DNA from: Taklimakanibacter sp050251035
GTDB taxonomy: Bacteria > Pseudomonadota > Alphaproteobacteria > Rhizobiales > Aestuariivirgaceae
Reading direction: 5' to 3'
Assembly: GCA_050251035.1 (NCBI GenBank)
Contig: JBFWNN010000014.1
Coordinates: forward strand, 1-64,000
DNA: 64,000 nt
The position numbers and the translations under genes were made by a program. Positions 42,114-50,914 of the stretch are shown here, one piece after another (position 1 is the stretch's first letter; each line of letters opens with the position of its first letter). The notes under the pieces are model-generated. The model was not told the origin of the DNA and did no database searches. It saw nothing but the letters and a program-made list of their open reading frames with translations.

Positions 42114-42827
42114 ATGTCGGCGTTGATCATTGACGCGAAACCACGGCCAGTTGAGATCGATCCCGCGCGGACGGCGTTGATCATCATCGACATGCAGAAC
42201 GACTTCGGCGCGAAGGGTGGGATGTTCGACCGGGCCGGTGTCGATATTCTCGGCATCCGGGAGGCCATCGTTCCAACGGCACGCGTGCTCGCCGGCGCGC
42301 GCAAATCGGGGCTGCTCGTCGTGCATCTGAAGACGGGCTATCGTCCGGACCTTTCGGATCTCGGCGGCGAGGACGCGCCGAACCGGACCCTGCATCTGCG
42401 GATCTTCGGCGTCGGACGGGAGATAACGTCGCCGGACGGCGTGGTTGGCCGGATCCTGGTCCGCGACACATGGGGAACGGATATCGTTCCGGAGCTCCGG
42501 CCTCGGGCCGGCGAAGTCGTCATCACCAAGACGCGGTTCAGCGGCTTCTACCAGACCGAGCTCGAGGCCGTCCTGCGGACTGCGAACGTCAAGCATCTCA
42601 TCGTGACCGGCTGCACGACCAGCGTATGCGTCGAATCGACCATCCGCGATGCCTTCTTCCGCGATTTCCATTGCCTGCTGCTGACCGATTGCACGAGCGA
42701 GCCGATCGCCCGCGACACCGCGCGCAGCAACTACGACGCCTCGCTCGCGCTCGTGGAAAGGCTGTTTGGGTGGACGTCGACTTCAGCCCGCTTCCTGAGG
42801 GCCGTTGGAGGCGATCCGACGCAATAA
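42114..42827 (+). CDS. Isochorismatase-family cysteine hydrolase, RutB-like
   Basis: 237 residues behind GAGGTGATGCA. The catalytic triad of the family is present: D26 in IIIDMQNDF, K139 in ITKTRFSGF and C172 in CTTSVCVESTIRDAFF. The latter segment, and HLKTGYRPDLSDLGG, resemble ureidoacrylate hydrolase (RutB), biuret hydrolase and carbamoylsarcosine amidase. It would release carbamate or ammonia from an open-chain ureido compound, a fitting step after the upstream amidohydrolase. The genuine Rut operon is not present. Confidence 0.92.
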   Translation: MSALIIDAKPRPVEIDPARTALIIIDMQNDFGAKGGMFDRAGVDILGIREAIVPTARVLAGARKSGLLVVHLKTGYRPDLSDLGGEDAPNRTLHLRIFGVGREITSPDGVVGRILVRDTWGTDIVPELRPRAGEVVITKTRFSGFYQTELEAVLRTANVKHLIVTGCTTSVCVESTIRDAFFRDFHCLLLTDCTSEPIARDTARSNYDASLALVERLFGWTSTSARFLRAVGGDPTQ

Positions 42828-42962
42828 CGTGCCGCCGCCCGCGGAGAGCGGCGCATCGAAGCCGAAGTCTGGGAATCGCGCCTGCGCCGCACGTCTCATA
42901 CCCAGCCCATTGAAATACTGTACCATGGCCAGCCGATTTCGATTGCGGGAGCGGAGGTCGCC

Positions 42963-44315
42963 ATGAATCTGCACAGGTTGCTGGTCGAACGCGAGGCCAT
43001 GGGCAGGCTGTTGCGTGTCGGCATGATCGGCGCGGGCAAGTTCGGATCCATGTATCTGGCGCAGGCGCGACGGACGCCGGGCATCCACCTCGTGGGGCTC
43101 GTGGACCTCTCCGTGCCGAGGGCGCGCGCCGCGCTCGATACCACCGGCTGGGCGGCCGAGCGCACGTCCGCCAAGAGCCTCGATGAGGCCGCCAGGACAG
43201 GCGGCACCTATGTGGGCGACGACGCGGAGGCCCTGATCTCGCATCCGGCCATCGACATCATTGTGGAGGTGACCGGCAACCCGCTGGCCGCGGTGCGCCA
43301 TGCGCTCGAGGCCTTCGCGGCGCAGAAGCATGTGATCAACGTCACGGTCGAAGCGGACGCCTTCTGCGGGCCGCTGCTGGCGCGCAAGGCGTCGCAGGTG
43401 GGCGTCGTCTACAGCCTGGCCTATGGCGACCAGCCGGCGCTGATCTGCGACCTGGTCGACTGGGCCCGCGCGGCCGGCTTCGAAGTCGTCTGCGCCGGAC
43501 GCGGCCACAAATGGCTGCCGCATTATGCGGCATCGACGCCGGACACGGTGTGGGAGCACTATGGCCTCACCGAGGAGCAGGCGCGCCAAGGCGGCCTCAA
43601 TCCGCAGATGTTCAATTCGTTCCTCGACGGATCGAAGCCAGCCATCGAATGCGCCGCCGTCTGCAATGCGACCGGTCTCGCCGCGCCGCCCGACGGGCTC
43701 GACTATCCGCCGAGCTCGTTGACCGGAATTCCCACCGTCTGCCGGCCGAAGAGCGAGGGCGGACAGCTCCATGGCAAGGGACAGGTGGAAGTGCTGTCCT
43801 CCCTCGAGCGCGACGGACGCCCGATCGTCGACAACATACGCTGGGGCGTCTTCGTCGTGTTCGAGGGCGATACCGACTATGTGCGCCGCTGCTTCACCGA
43901 ATACGGCATGGTCACCGACCCGGACGGCAGATATGGCGCGCTCTACAAGCGCTGGCATCTGATCGGGCTCGAGCTCGGCATATCGGTCGCATCGGTGGGC
44001 CTGCGCGGCGAGCCGACCGGATGCGCAAGCCGGTTCCGGGCCGACGCGGTCGCCGCGGCGAAGCGCGACCTCGCGCCGGGTGAGATGCTGGACGGCGAAG
44101 GCGGCTATACGGTGGTGGGCAAGCTCCTGCCGGCCGAGACCAGCCTCGCGCTCGGCGCGCTCCCGCTGGGGCTCACCCACAAAGTGAAGGTGCTGAGGCC
44201 GGTCAGGAAAGGGACGGCGCTCACCTGGCGGGACGTCGAGATCGACCCGACGCTCGACGCCGTCCGCGCGCGCCGTGAGATGGAGGCGCTGCCGAAGGTG
44301 GACGGCCTGGCCTGA
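42963..44315 (+). CDS. NAD(P)-dependent oxidoreductase with C-terminal SAF domain
   Basis: 450 residues. The Rossmann domain (LRVGMIGAGKFGSMYLAQA) resembles homoserine dehydrogenase-like oxidoreductases. The middle holds NVTVEADAFCGPLLARKA and AGRGHKWLPHY. The C-terminal SAF domain is seen in GYTVVGKLLPAETSLALGALPLGLTHKVKVLRPVRKGTAL. Such proteins occur in operons for acid-sugar and tetronate breakdown. It may be the last gene of the 34.9 kb operon, with 135 bases before it, or separately expressed. The substrate is unknown. Confidence 0.88.
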   Translation: MNLHRLLVEREAMGRLLRVGMIGAGKFGSMYLAQARRTPGIHLVGLVDLSVPRARAALDTTGWAAERTSAKSLDEAARTGGTYVGDDAEALISHPAIDIIVEVTGNPLAAVRHALEAFAAQKHVINVTVEADAFCGPLLARKASQVGVVYSLAYGDQPALICDLVDWARAAGFEVVCAGRGHKWLPHYAASTPDTVWEHYGLTEEQARQGGLNPQMFNSFLDGSKPAIECAAVCNATGLAAPPDGLDYPPSSLTGIPTVCRPKSEGGQLHGKGQVEVLSSLERDGRPIVDNIRWGVFVVFEGDTDYVRRCFTEYGMVTDPDGRYGALYKRWHLIGLELGISVASVGLRGEPTGCASRFRADAVAAAKRDLAPGEMLDGEGGYTVVGKLLPAETSLALGALPLGLTHKVKVLRPVRKGTALTWRDVEIDPTLDAVRARREMEALPKVDGLA

Positions 44316-44330
44316 GGTTTGCAAAAAATA

Positions 44331-44344
44331 GTTCCTTATTGAAC
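44331..44344. promoter_or_regulatory. GTTC-N6-GAAC operator, copy 1
   Basis: GTTCCTTATTGAAC, flanked by ATA and TTTTTATGC, 43 bases upstream of the binding-protein gene at 44388. It shares core and flanks with the sites at 47861, 55629 and 56742. Confidence 0.65.
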
Positions 44345-44387
44345 TTTTTATGCTAACGTGCTTCCGTCTTGGGAAGGAGAAGCACAA

Positions 44388-45422
44388 ATGCGAAGGACAG
44401 TTCTTGCGATCATTGCGGCCGCCATTCCGTTTGCCCCGGCGGGGGCTGCGGAACAGACTCTGACGGTGGCACTCTATGGCGGACAATGGGGAGCGGCATT
44501 GCAGAAATGCGTGCTCGATCCGTTTACGGCCGCGACCGGCGTGGCAACGGTGCCGGAGCCCGGCTCCTCGCTCGTCACCATGACGAAGCTCAAGCAGCAG
44601 AAGGATGCACCGACCATCGATGTCGCCTGGATGGATGGCGGCATTTCGGAATTGGCGCAGGCCGAAGGGCTGACGGCCGAAATCCCGGAGGCGGACATCG
44701 CCGACATCAAGCAGCTGGCCAAGGGCGCGGTCTATCGCGATGCCGCCGGCGCGATCTTCGCCCTGAGCACCGGCTTCTATTCGACGGGTATCGTCTACAA
44801 CACGTCCGTCATCACCACTCCGCCCGAGTCCTGGACGGATCTGTGGAAATCCGAATACAGCGGCAAGGTGACCATCCCGAGCCCCAACAATGCCAACGGG
44901 ATACCCTTTTTCCTGACCATGGCGCAGGTCAATGGCGGCAATATCGACAATGTCGAGCCGGCGGTCGATAAGCTGCGTGACTTGTCGGTGGCGCTTTATT
45001 GGGACTCGGCCGGCGCCGCGGACAATGCCTTCCAGTCGGGCGAAGCCGTGATCGGCGCTCTGCACAGCGCCAATGCCTGGGGCATGAAGGACAAGGGCCT
45101 GCCGATCGCCTATGCGGTGCCGAAGGAAGGGATTCCCGCCGCCGACATTCGCGTTCATATCGTGAAAGGCAGCAAGAACCTGGAGGCCGCCCGGAAGCTC
45201 GCCGCCTTCACCACCCGCAAGGAGGTTTCCGAATGCCTGAGCGAAACCCTCTATGTCGGTCCGGTGCGCGCCGACGCCCAGCTGTCGGCGGAGGCATCCG
45301 CGCGCATGCCGTGGGGTGTTTCGGGGTCAGTTGACAATCTCATCTTCATGGATTGGAAAGCGCTGAACGCCAAGCGCGAGGCGCTCACCCAGATCTGGAA
45401 CGAGCGCATTCTGTCGCGTTGA
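44388..45422 (+). CDS. ABC substrate-binding protein, PotD-like (family 1)
   Basis: 344 residues from the ATG behind AAGGAGAAGCAC. Sec signal peptide RRTVLAIIAAAIPFAPAGAAEQ. The mature part (VALYGGQWGAALQKCVLDPF, WMDGGISELAQAEGL, SGEAVIGALHSANAWGMKDKG-like) is typical of polyamine and iron-class binding proteins. No PotABC genes follow it. A matching ATPase and two permeases occur at 52073-54048 behind the same operator type, so the importer seems split across two operons. Confidence 0.92.
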   Translation: MRRTVLAIIAAAIPFAPAGAAEQTLTVALYGGQWGAALQKCVLDPFTAATGVATVPEPGSSLVTMTKLKQQKDAPTIDVAWMDGGISELAQAEGLTAEIPEADIADIKQLAKGAVYRDAAGAIFALSTGFYSTGIVYNTSVITTPPESWTDLWKSEYSGKVTIPSPNNANGIPFFLTMAQVNGGNIDNVEPAVDKLRDLSVALYWDSAGAADNAFQSGEAVIGALHSANAWGMKDKGLPIAYAVPKEGIPAADIRVHIVKGSKNLEAARKLAAFTTRKEVSECLSETLYVGPVRADAQLSAEASARMPWGVSGSVDNLIFMDWKALNAKREALTQIWNERILSR

Positions 45423-45450
45423 GGAACAGGGCACGAGAAGGACAAGATCC

Positions 45451-46251
45451 ATGATTAAGCTGCGTATTCTGGCGGCCACCGCCATCCTGTTGGGCGTTTC
45501 CGCCGCCGTCGCGACGGCGGGAACCCTGGACGACGTCAAGAGCCAGGGCAAGCTGGTCGTCGGCGTAAAGGCCGACTATCGGCCCTACGGCTATCTCGAT
45601 CCCTCCGGACAGATCGTGGGGCTCGAGCCCGATCTGGCGCGCAACGTCGCCGATCGCCTGGGCGTCGGCCTCGAGCTCGTACCCGTCATCGCCTCCAACC
45701 GGGTGCAATTCCTGCAGCAGGGCAAGGTCGATCTCCTGATCGCCACCATGGCCAATACCGAAGAACGGCGAAAGGTCATGAATATTCCGCAGCCGGATTA
45801 TTATGCCAGCTATGCCAGCCTGATGGCGCCCAAGGACAGCAGGTTCACCGCATGGACGGAACTGCGCGGCGAGCCTGTCTGCGTCGTCACCGGAGGCTTC
45901 TACAACCAGATGCTGGGTGAGACCTATGGCGCGAACCTGGTCGCCTTCAAGGGAACGGCCGAGGCATTCCGCGCTTTGCAGATGGGGTCCTGCGTCGGCT
46001 TCATGTATGACGACACGTTCCTCGTGTCCGAGTTGCAGAAGCCGGAATGGTCGGGCTACAAGCTCGTGCTGCCGTCCATTCAGCCGGTCAACTGGGGGAT
46101 CGGCGTTCGCAAGGGCGATGACGCCTTCACGGCCTATATGTCGGAGGTGATCAGCGCCTGGCATAAATCGGGAGTGATCGCCGAGCTCGAGAAGAAATGG
46201 CATATCCCGGCGACGCCGTTCGTGACGGAGATGCACGAGAAGCTGAAATAA
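45451..46251 (+). CDS. Amino-acid-type substrate-binding protein (family 3)
   Basis: 266 residues with a Sec signal (RILAATAILLGVSAAVATA). The family 3 pattern is GKLVVGVKADYRPYGYLDPSG, GLEPDLARNVADRLG, IASNRVQFLQQGKVDLLIATMA and WGIGVRKGDD. It probably binds an amino acid or another small amphoteric compound and delivers it to the permeases that follow. It starts 28 bases after the first binding protein gene, giving two different binding proteins in one operon. Confidence 0.93.
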   Translation: MIKLRILAATAILLGVSAAVATAGTLDDVKSQGKLVVGVKADYRPYGYLDPSGQIVGLEPDLARNVADRLGVGLELVPVIASNRVQFLQQGKVDLLIATMANTEERRKVMNIPQPDYYASYASLMAPKDSRFTAWTELRGEPVCVVTGGFYNQMLGETYGANLVAFKGTAEAFRALQMGSCVGFMYDDTFLVSELQKPEWSGYKLVLPSIQPVNWGIGVRKGDDAFTAYMSEVISAWHKSGVIAELEKKWHIPATPFVTEMHEKLK

Positions 46252-46285
46252 AGGCGGCCCCGGATGCTACAGAAAGGAAGTCGCC

Positions 46286-47035
46286 TTGGACTATTTGTCC
46301 GAGCTTTTCAGAGGCCTCTACGACACCACGGGCTTCAACTTCTCGGTCCTTTACGATCCCTATGACCGCGATCGCTGGCTGATCGGCATGAAGACCACGC
46401 TGCTTCTGGCAGCGTGGTCCGTCGCCCTCAGCCTGATCATAGGTCTTGTCGGCGCGATCCTGCATCAGACCGGCAATCCGCTGCTGCGCTGGCTGATGAG
46501 GGTCTACGTCCATGTGTTCAGGAACACCCCGCCCCTGGCGCAGCTCTACTTCTTCTATTTCGCGGTGTCGCCGATGCTGTCCGGGCCAGCCAGCGGGGGC
46601 GGGGCGCATCTGCCCGTCTTCGGGAACTTCGCCTGGGCCGTCATCTCGCTCAGTCTCCTGCAGGGCGCGTTCAGCCTCGAGATTTTCCGCTCCGGCTTCG
46701 ATGCGGTTCCCGATCAGATGCGCGAAGCGGCCGATGCCTTGGGCATTTCCCGATCGGTCCAACTTTTCAAGATCAAGCTGCCGCTCGCTTTCCGCCTGTG
46801 CCTGCCAGCCCTGCAGGGCAACATCGTCAACAGCATCAAGACGACGTCTCTCGCCTATGCCATCGCCGTTCCGGAAATGCTCTACGCCGCCAATCAGATC
46901 TGGAGCGATCGCGTCAACGTCGTCGAAATGATGCTGGTGATGCTGCTTTCCTATGTGGCGCTGGTCGGCCTCGCCGGTTCCGGCCTGAGCTGGCTGGAGC
47001 GGCGGCTCGCCTTGCCGGGCTTCGGCGGACGATGA
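46286..47035 (+). CDS. Amino-acid ABC permease (HisM/GlnP type), first
   Basis: 249 residues starting with TTG after AGAAAGGAAG. Membrane segments around TLLLAAWSVALSLIIGLVGA, the family segment YVHVFRNTPPLAQLYFFYF and the EAA-like loop EAADALGISRSVQLFKIKLPLAF mark the polar amino acid permease class. It overlaps the second permease by four bases. No ATPase follows in this operon. Confidence 0.92.
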   Translation: MDYLSELFRGLYDTTGFNFSVLYDPYDRDRWLIGMKTTLLLAAWSVALSLIIGLVGAILHQTGNPLLRWLMRVYVHVFRNTPPLAQLYFFYFAVSPMLSGPASGGGAHLPVFGNFAWAVISLSLLQGAFSLEIFRSGFDAVPDQMREAADALGISRSVQLFKIKLPLAFRLCLPALQGNIVNSIKTTSLAYAIAVPEMLYAANQIWSDRVNVVEMMLVMLLSYVALVGLAGSGLSWLERRLALPGFGGR

Positions 47036-47835
47036 CCGGTCTCGGCGACACGTCGCGGATCGGCGCCCTGCGCCGGCGGTTCCTGCTGGCGCTGCCGGTC
47101 ATAGCCTTGTCAGCCACGCCCGCCTGGGCGGACGAGCCGGCCAATGTCCTCATCGTGCTGTGGAAATGGATTCCACTGCTGATGTCGGGCTTCCTGCTCA
47201 ATATCGTGATGAGCGTCATCGCGATGGCGATCGGCACGGTCGGCGGGGTCTGCCTCGGCATCTGCCAGTTGTCACCGCGCCGCATCGTGGCGCTGCCGGC
47301 ATGGGCCGCCACGCATTTCTTCCGCAACGCACCCTGGCTGGTCGTCCTGTTCTTCATCATGTTCCTGATCCCGTTCCGCTTCACGCTTTTCGGCCAGACG
47401 ATCCCGTTTCCGGACTGGATCAAGGCGACGGTCGGCCTGTCGATCCCCGTCATCGCCAACATCTCCGAGGTGACGCGCGGCGCGCTCCTGTCGATCCCGA
47501 ATGGCCAGTGGGAATCCGCATCGGCGCTCGGCCTGTCACGGCTGCAGGCCTTCCTGCTGGTGATACTGCCGCAATGCGTGCGCCGCATGCTGCCGCCATG
47601 GATGAACTGGTATGCCATTCTTCTCATGGCGACGGTGCTCGCTTCGATTCTCGGTGTCGCCGAAATCATCACCCTGGCGGAGCGCGTCTCGAACGCCGAA
47701 TCCCGTCAGGATCTGCTGGTGCCGCTCTACGGCTTCGTCATGGCCGTGTTCTTCGTCTTCTGCTACCCGATCGCGCGGTTGTCGCAGTATCTCGAGACGC
47801 GCGCCGACTTCGGTCGCCAGGCGCGGACACCGTGA
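47032..47835 (+). CDS. Amino-acid ABC permease, second
   Basis: 267 residues. The start overlaps the upstream stop (ATGA). An unusual N-terminus looks like a cleavable signal (RRRFLLALPVIALSATPAWADEP) before the first transmembrane span, longer than typical for the family. Family segments are HFFRNAPWLVVLFFIMFLIPF and ESASALGLSRLQAFLLVILPQ. It probably forms a heterodimer with the previous gene. It ends the operon; the next promoter carries the second GTTC operator. Confidence 0.9.
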   Translation: MTGLGDTSRIGALRRRFLLALPVIALSATPAWADEPANVLIVLWKWIPLLMSGFLLNIVMSVIAMAIGTVGGVCLGICQLSPRRIVALPAWAATHFFRNAPWLVVLFFIMFLIPFRFTLFGQTIPFPDWIKATVGLSIPVIANISEVTRGALLSIPNGQWESASALGLSRLQAFLLVILPQCVRRMLPPWMNWYAILLMATVLASILGVAEIITLAERVSNAESRQDLLVPLYGFVMAVFFVFCYPIARLSQYLETRADFGRQARTP

Positions 47836-47860
47836 GCGATGGAGATTCATCCATTTTATA

Positions 47861-47874
47861 GTTCCATATAGAAC
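47861..47874. promoter_or_regulatory. GTTC-N6-GAAC operator, copy 2
   Basis: GTTCCATATAGAAC within TTATA...TTTATATGC, 44 bases before the NIPSNAP gene. It is a perfect inverted repeat through the core except for its centre, and it is the strongest of the four copies with that at 56742. Confidence 0.65.
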
Positions 47875-47918
47875 TTTATATGCTATGAATCCGAGGTCAG
47901 GCAAACGTGGAGGATCGG

Positions 47919-48239
47919 ATGTATTACGAGTATCGCCGTTATGAAGCCGCCGTGAGCAAGGCGGTGGCCCTCGACCGGAGATTCGAGGAGGTGACGCTGG
48001 GCCTGTTCAAGCGGCATGACATCGACGTCGTCGGCCTCTGGCACACCTATGTCGGCGATCGGGCCCTGCACTATATCCTGCGCTGGCGGTCGCTCGAGCA
48101 CATGGAGAAGGCCTGGGCGGCATTCGACGCCGATCCGGAATGGCAGAAGGCGAAGGCGGAGTCCGAGCGCGATGGCCAGCTCACCCGCACTGTGGCCAAC
48201 GAGATCTGGACCAGAGCGCCATATTCGCCCGCCATATGA
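47919..48239 (+). CDS. NIPSNAP family protein
   Basis: 106 residues, ATG preceded by GGAGG. One ferredoxin-like NIPSNAP domain: YYEYRRYEAAVSKAVAL, LFKRHDIDVVGLWHTYVG and WAAFDADPEWQKAKAESERDG, matching the classic DPEWQ-KA-SE pattern. Small bacterial NIPSNAP proteins accompany catabolic oxygenase and dehydrogenase genes but have no settled function. It overlaps the following SDR by four bases. Confidence 0.92.
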   Translation: MYYEYRRYEAAVSKAVALDRRFEEVTLGLFKRHDIDVVGLWHTYVGDRALHYILRWRSLEHMEKAWAAFDADPEWQKAKAESERDGQLTRTVANEIWTRAPYSPAI

Positions 48240-49018
48240 CCGCGCCTCGCACCGATGACGGTCCGTCCGGCTCCGACCTGCGCGATGTTTCGGGCAGGAC
48301 GGCGCTCATCACCGGCGGCGCCCGCGGGCTGGGGCGCATGCATGCGCTGACCCTGGGCCGGCTCGGCTGCCACCTGGCGTTGATCGACACCAATGGCGAC
48401 GGCCTGCGACAGACCGCCTCCGAGATCACGGACCGCGGCGGTCAGGTCGAGATTTTCACCGGCAGCGTCGATGACCGGGCCTTTGTCGGTGATGCCGTCG
48501 ACAGGGCGACGGCCCGCTTCGGCGGCATCGATGTGCTGGTCAACAATGCCGGAATCAGCGGCCAGTATCTTGCCATCGAGGAGATCGATGCCGCTCACCT
48601 GACCCGGATGTTCCAGATCCATGTGCTGGGCGCCTTCAATTGCACAGCGGCGGTGATTCCGGGGATGAAGCGGCGACGCAGCGGCCGCATCATCAACACC
48701 TCTTCGACCTGGGGCACGACGGGCAACGAGATATCGTCGCATTACTGTGCGGCGAAAGCGGCCCTGCTCGGCGCGACCAAGGCTTGGGCGAAGGAACTGG
48801 CACCCCATGGCATCTGCGTCAACGCGATCGCGCCCGGCTGGATCGACACCGACAAATGGTCGCCGGAAAAGCGCGCCGCGGAGGCCGCCAAGATCCCCAT
48901 GCAGCGCTTCGGCAGCCCGGCCGAGATCTCCCAGCTTGTCGCCTTCCTGGCTTCGCCGGCAGCGGGCTTCATCAGCGGCCAGGTGATCTCGCCGAACGGC
49001 GCGCAAACCATTACATAG
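48236..49018 (+). CDS. Short-chain dehydrogenase/reductase (SDR)
   Basis: 260 residues from the ATG overlapping the NIPSNAP stop. Cofactor motif TGGARGLG, catalytic N-S-Y-K set with LVNNAG, NTSSTW and YCAAK, and a C-terminal GQVISPNGAQ. The residue after the second beta strand is aspartate (ALIDTN), which favours NAD over NADP. It would oxidise an alcohol intermediate in the surrounding catabolic regulon. Nine bases separate it from the next SDR. Confidence 0.92.
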   Translation: MTAPRTDDGPSGSDLRDVSGRTALITGGARGLGRMHALTLGRLGCHLALIDTNGDGLRQTASEITDRGGQVEIFTGSVDDRAFVGDAVDRATARFGGIDVLVNNAGISGQYLAIEEIDAAHLTRMFQIHVLGAFNCTAAVIPGMKRRRSGRIINTSSTWGTTGNEISSHYCAAKAALLGATKAWAKELAPHGICVNAIAPGWIDTDKWSPEKRAAEAAKIPMQRFGSPAEISQLVAFLASPAAGFISGQVISPNGAQTIT

Positions 49019-49026
49019 GACGTCCC

Positions 49027-49782
49027 ATGCGAACCGATGAAGGTGCTGAGTTTGCCGACCAGGTGGCGGCCGTCACTGGCGCCGGCAATGGTATCGGCAG
49101 GGCCGCGGCGCTGCTGCTGGCGCGCCGCGGAGCTTTCGTCATCTGCATCGACCGCGACGAACGCGCCCTCACCGCTCTCAGCGCCGAAATAGAGGCGGCG
49201 GGAGGCGGCGCGTCGCCGGTCACGGGCGATGTCACGCGCGAGGAGACCTTCACCCAGGTAAGAACGATCGCCGAGGACCGCTTCGGGCGGCTCGATTGCC
49301 TGGCGAATGTCGCGGGCGTCTGGGAGACGCGGCCGCTTGCGGACATGACTATCGACGCCTGGCGGCGGCTGTTCGAGATCAATGTGGAGAGCGTGCTCTT
49401 GTCCATTCAAGCACTGACGCCGCTTCTGAAGAAGTCCGCCAACCCGCGCATCGTCAATGTTTCGGCGACCGACGGCTATCGCGGCAGCGCGACGATGCCG
49501 CATTACGCCGCCGCCAAGGCCGCCGTGGTCAACCTCACCAGATCCGCGGCGCAGACGCTCGCCGGCGAGGCCATCCTGGTCAATTGCGTCGCCCCCGGCG
49601 CCATCGCCACGGAGCGAGCGACGGAGGATGCCTGGCTGGAGGAGCGCCGCAAGCTGGTGCCGCTCAGGCGCCTCGGCACGCCCGAGGACGTGGCCGAACT
49701 GATCGCCTATCTGGGCTCGCGCCGCAATACGTTCACGACCGGCGCCGTGGTGCCGGTGAATGGCGGGCTTTATATGCCCTGA
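49027..49782 (+). CDS. Short-chain dehydrogenase/reductase (SDR)
   Basis: 251 residues. TGAGNGIG cofactor motif, ICIDRDERAL (NAD-type aspartate), LANVAGVW in place of the usual NNAG, VNVSAT serine and YAAAK active site. NNAG replaced by NVAG is seen in some members. Last gene of the three-gene rightward operon; a strong hairpin follows in the gap to the convergent VOC gene. Confidence 0.92.
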   Translation: MRTDEGAEFADQVAAVTGAGNGIGRAAALLLARRGAFVICIDRDERALTALSAEIEAAGGGASPVTGDVTREETFTQVRTIAEDRFGRLDCLANVAGVWETRPLADMTIDAWRRLFEINVESVLLSIQALTPLLKKSANPRIVNVSATDGYRGSATMPHYAAAKAAVVNLTRSAAQTLAGEAILVNCVAPGAIATERATEDAWLEERRKLVPLRRLGTPEDVAELIAYLGSRRNTFTTGAVVPVNGGLYMP

Positions 49783-49878
49783 TGGAAGCAGCATCTTCCG
49801 TTTGCGAGGGGTTCTTCAAGGAAAAGCCGGTGAGATGGCCGGGTCGAGCCCATGGGCGCTATGTAACATGCACGACAT

Positions 49879-49913
49879 CTCCCTCCGCCGCGCGTGCCGC
49901 GCGGCGGAGGGAG
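49879..49913. terminator. Strong hairpin between convergent operons
   Basis: A perfect 15-bp GC-rich stem (49879-49893 pairing with 49899-49913) with a 5-base loop lies between the convergent SDR and VOC genes. There is no clear run of T on either side, so it may stop transcription in both directions only partly, or act with Rho. Confidence 0.6.
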
Positions 49914-49936
49914 GAAATGGCGCTTTTGCGGTCAAC

Positions 49937-50356
49937 TTATCTGCCACCTATGGGGCTGAGGCCGGCCACGGACTTTCCTGGATCATGGGTTCGTCCTTTG
50001 CGCGCCGGCGCGCGGCAATAGAGCTGCCCCTTGTTGCCCTCGGGATCCATGAAAGTGAGCGTGCTGCCATGGGCACCCATGTCGCGCGTGCCGATGACGC
50101 GTCCGCCCGCGGCTTCGATCCTGGTCCGATGAGATCCGAGATCGTCGACCTCGAAGACGAGCACCGCCCCTGCGATCCCCTCCGGCGCTTCGCCGGGCGA
50201 GCTCAGGGAGAAGTTGGCGGGACCAGCGTCATATTGGGTCCACCGTTCTCCATCGGCGAATTTGAGCCTGAGATCCAGCACCTGGTCGTAGAACCGGCGC
50301 AGGGCCGTCATGTCGCGGGCGACGAGATAGGCATTCTGGAGGCGGGGAAGCTGCAT
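49937..50356 (-). CDS. VOC (glyoxalase/dioxygenase) superfamily protein
   Basis: 139 residues from the ATG at 50356; a GTG at 50368 overlapping the flavin reductase stop (GTGA) is an alternative. The beta-alpha-beta fold is visible in NAYLVARDMTALRRFYDQVLDLRL, FEVDDLGSHRTRIEAAGGRV and FMDPEGNKGQLYC, where the final E/Q region usually supplies a metal ligand. Function in a dioxygenase, isomerase or binding role cannot be assigned. Last gene of the leftward eight-gene operon. Confidence 0.88.
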   Translation of the reverse strand: MQLPRLQNAYLVARDMTALRRFYDQVLDLRLKFADGERWTQYDAGPANFSLSSPGEAPEGIAGAVLVFEVDDLGSHRTRIEAAGGRVIGTRDMGAHGSTLTFMDPEGNKGQLYCRAPARKGRTHDPGKSVAGLSPIGGR

Positions 50357-50364
50357 GATGGCAC

Positions 50365-50883
50365 TCACATGAGGTCGGTGATCGTATGGTAGTCGCCCGC
50401 CTGGTAGACGAGCGGGCGTTGGTCGGTCGATATCCGCACCGCCCGCACGCCGCCGATGAAAATGGCGTGGGTGGCGCGGTGCACGGTTTCGACGAGCTCG
50501 CAGTCGAAGGAGGCGAGGCTGCTGGTGAGCACCGGCGCGCCAGTGGCCAGCAGGGTCCATTCGATGCCTGCGAAGCGCTGCACCCCGCGCAGGCCGCCTT
50601 GGCCGGCGAACCTTTGCGCCAGCGCCTTCTGCTCGGCGGCGATGATATTGACGCAAAAGCACCGGTTGCGCTCGATCGCGGCAAAACTTTCGCCATGGCG
50701 GTTGACACAGGCGAGAAGGCTCGGCGGCTCGGTAGACAGCGAGCACACGGCTGTCGCGGTGATGCCGCGCCGATCCGACTCCTCGCCGGTGGTGATCAGG
50801 GTGACGCCGCTCGCCAGCTGCCGCATGGCCAGCCGGAAGGCGTCGGTCGGCACATAGCCGTTCGGGACGGGATTGCGCTCCAT
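50365..50883 (-). CDS. Flavin reductase (HpaC/RutF-like)
   Basis: About 172 residues from the ATG at 50883, which has GGATGGAG upstream; the frame can extend to 50913. The flavin reductase split-barrel pattern is FRLAMRQLASGVTLITT, ITATAVCSLSTEPPSLLACVN, FCVNIIAAEQKALAQRFAG and GDYHTI at the end. It would supply reduced FMN or FAD to a monooxygenase; the luciferase-like protein at 55675, under the same operator, is the obvious partner. Confidence 0.92.
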   Translation of the reverse strand: MERNPVPNGYVPTDAFRLAMRQLASGVTLITTGEESDRRGITATAVCSLSTEPPSLLACVNRHGESFAAIERNRCFCVNIIAAEQKALAQRFAGQGGLRGVQRFAGIEWTLLATGAPVLTSSLASFDCELVETVHRATHAIFIGGVRAVRISTDQRPLVYQAGDYHTITDLM

Positions 50884-50914
50884 GTCGAACTCCATCCTTG
50901 CCGTACCGGCCATC

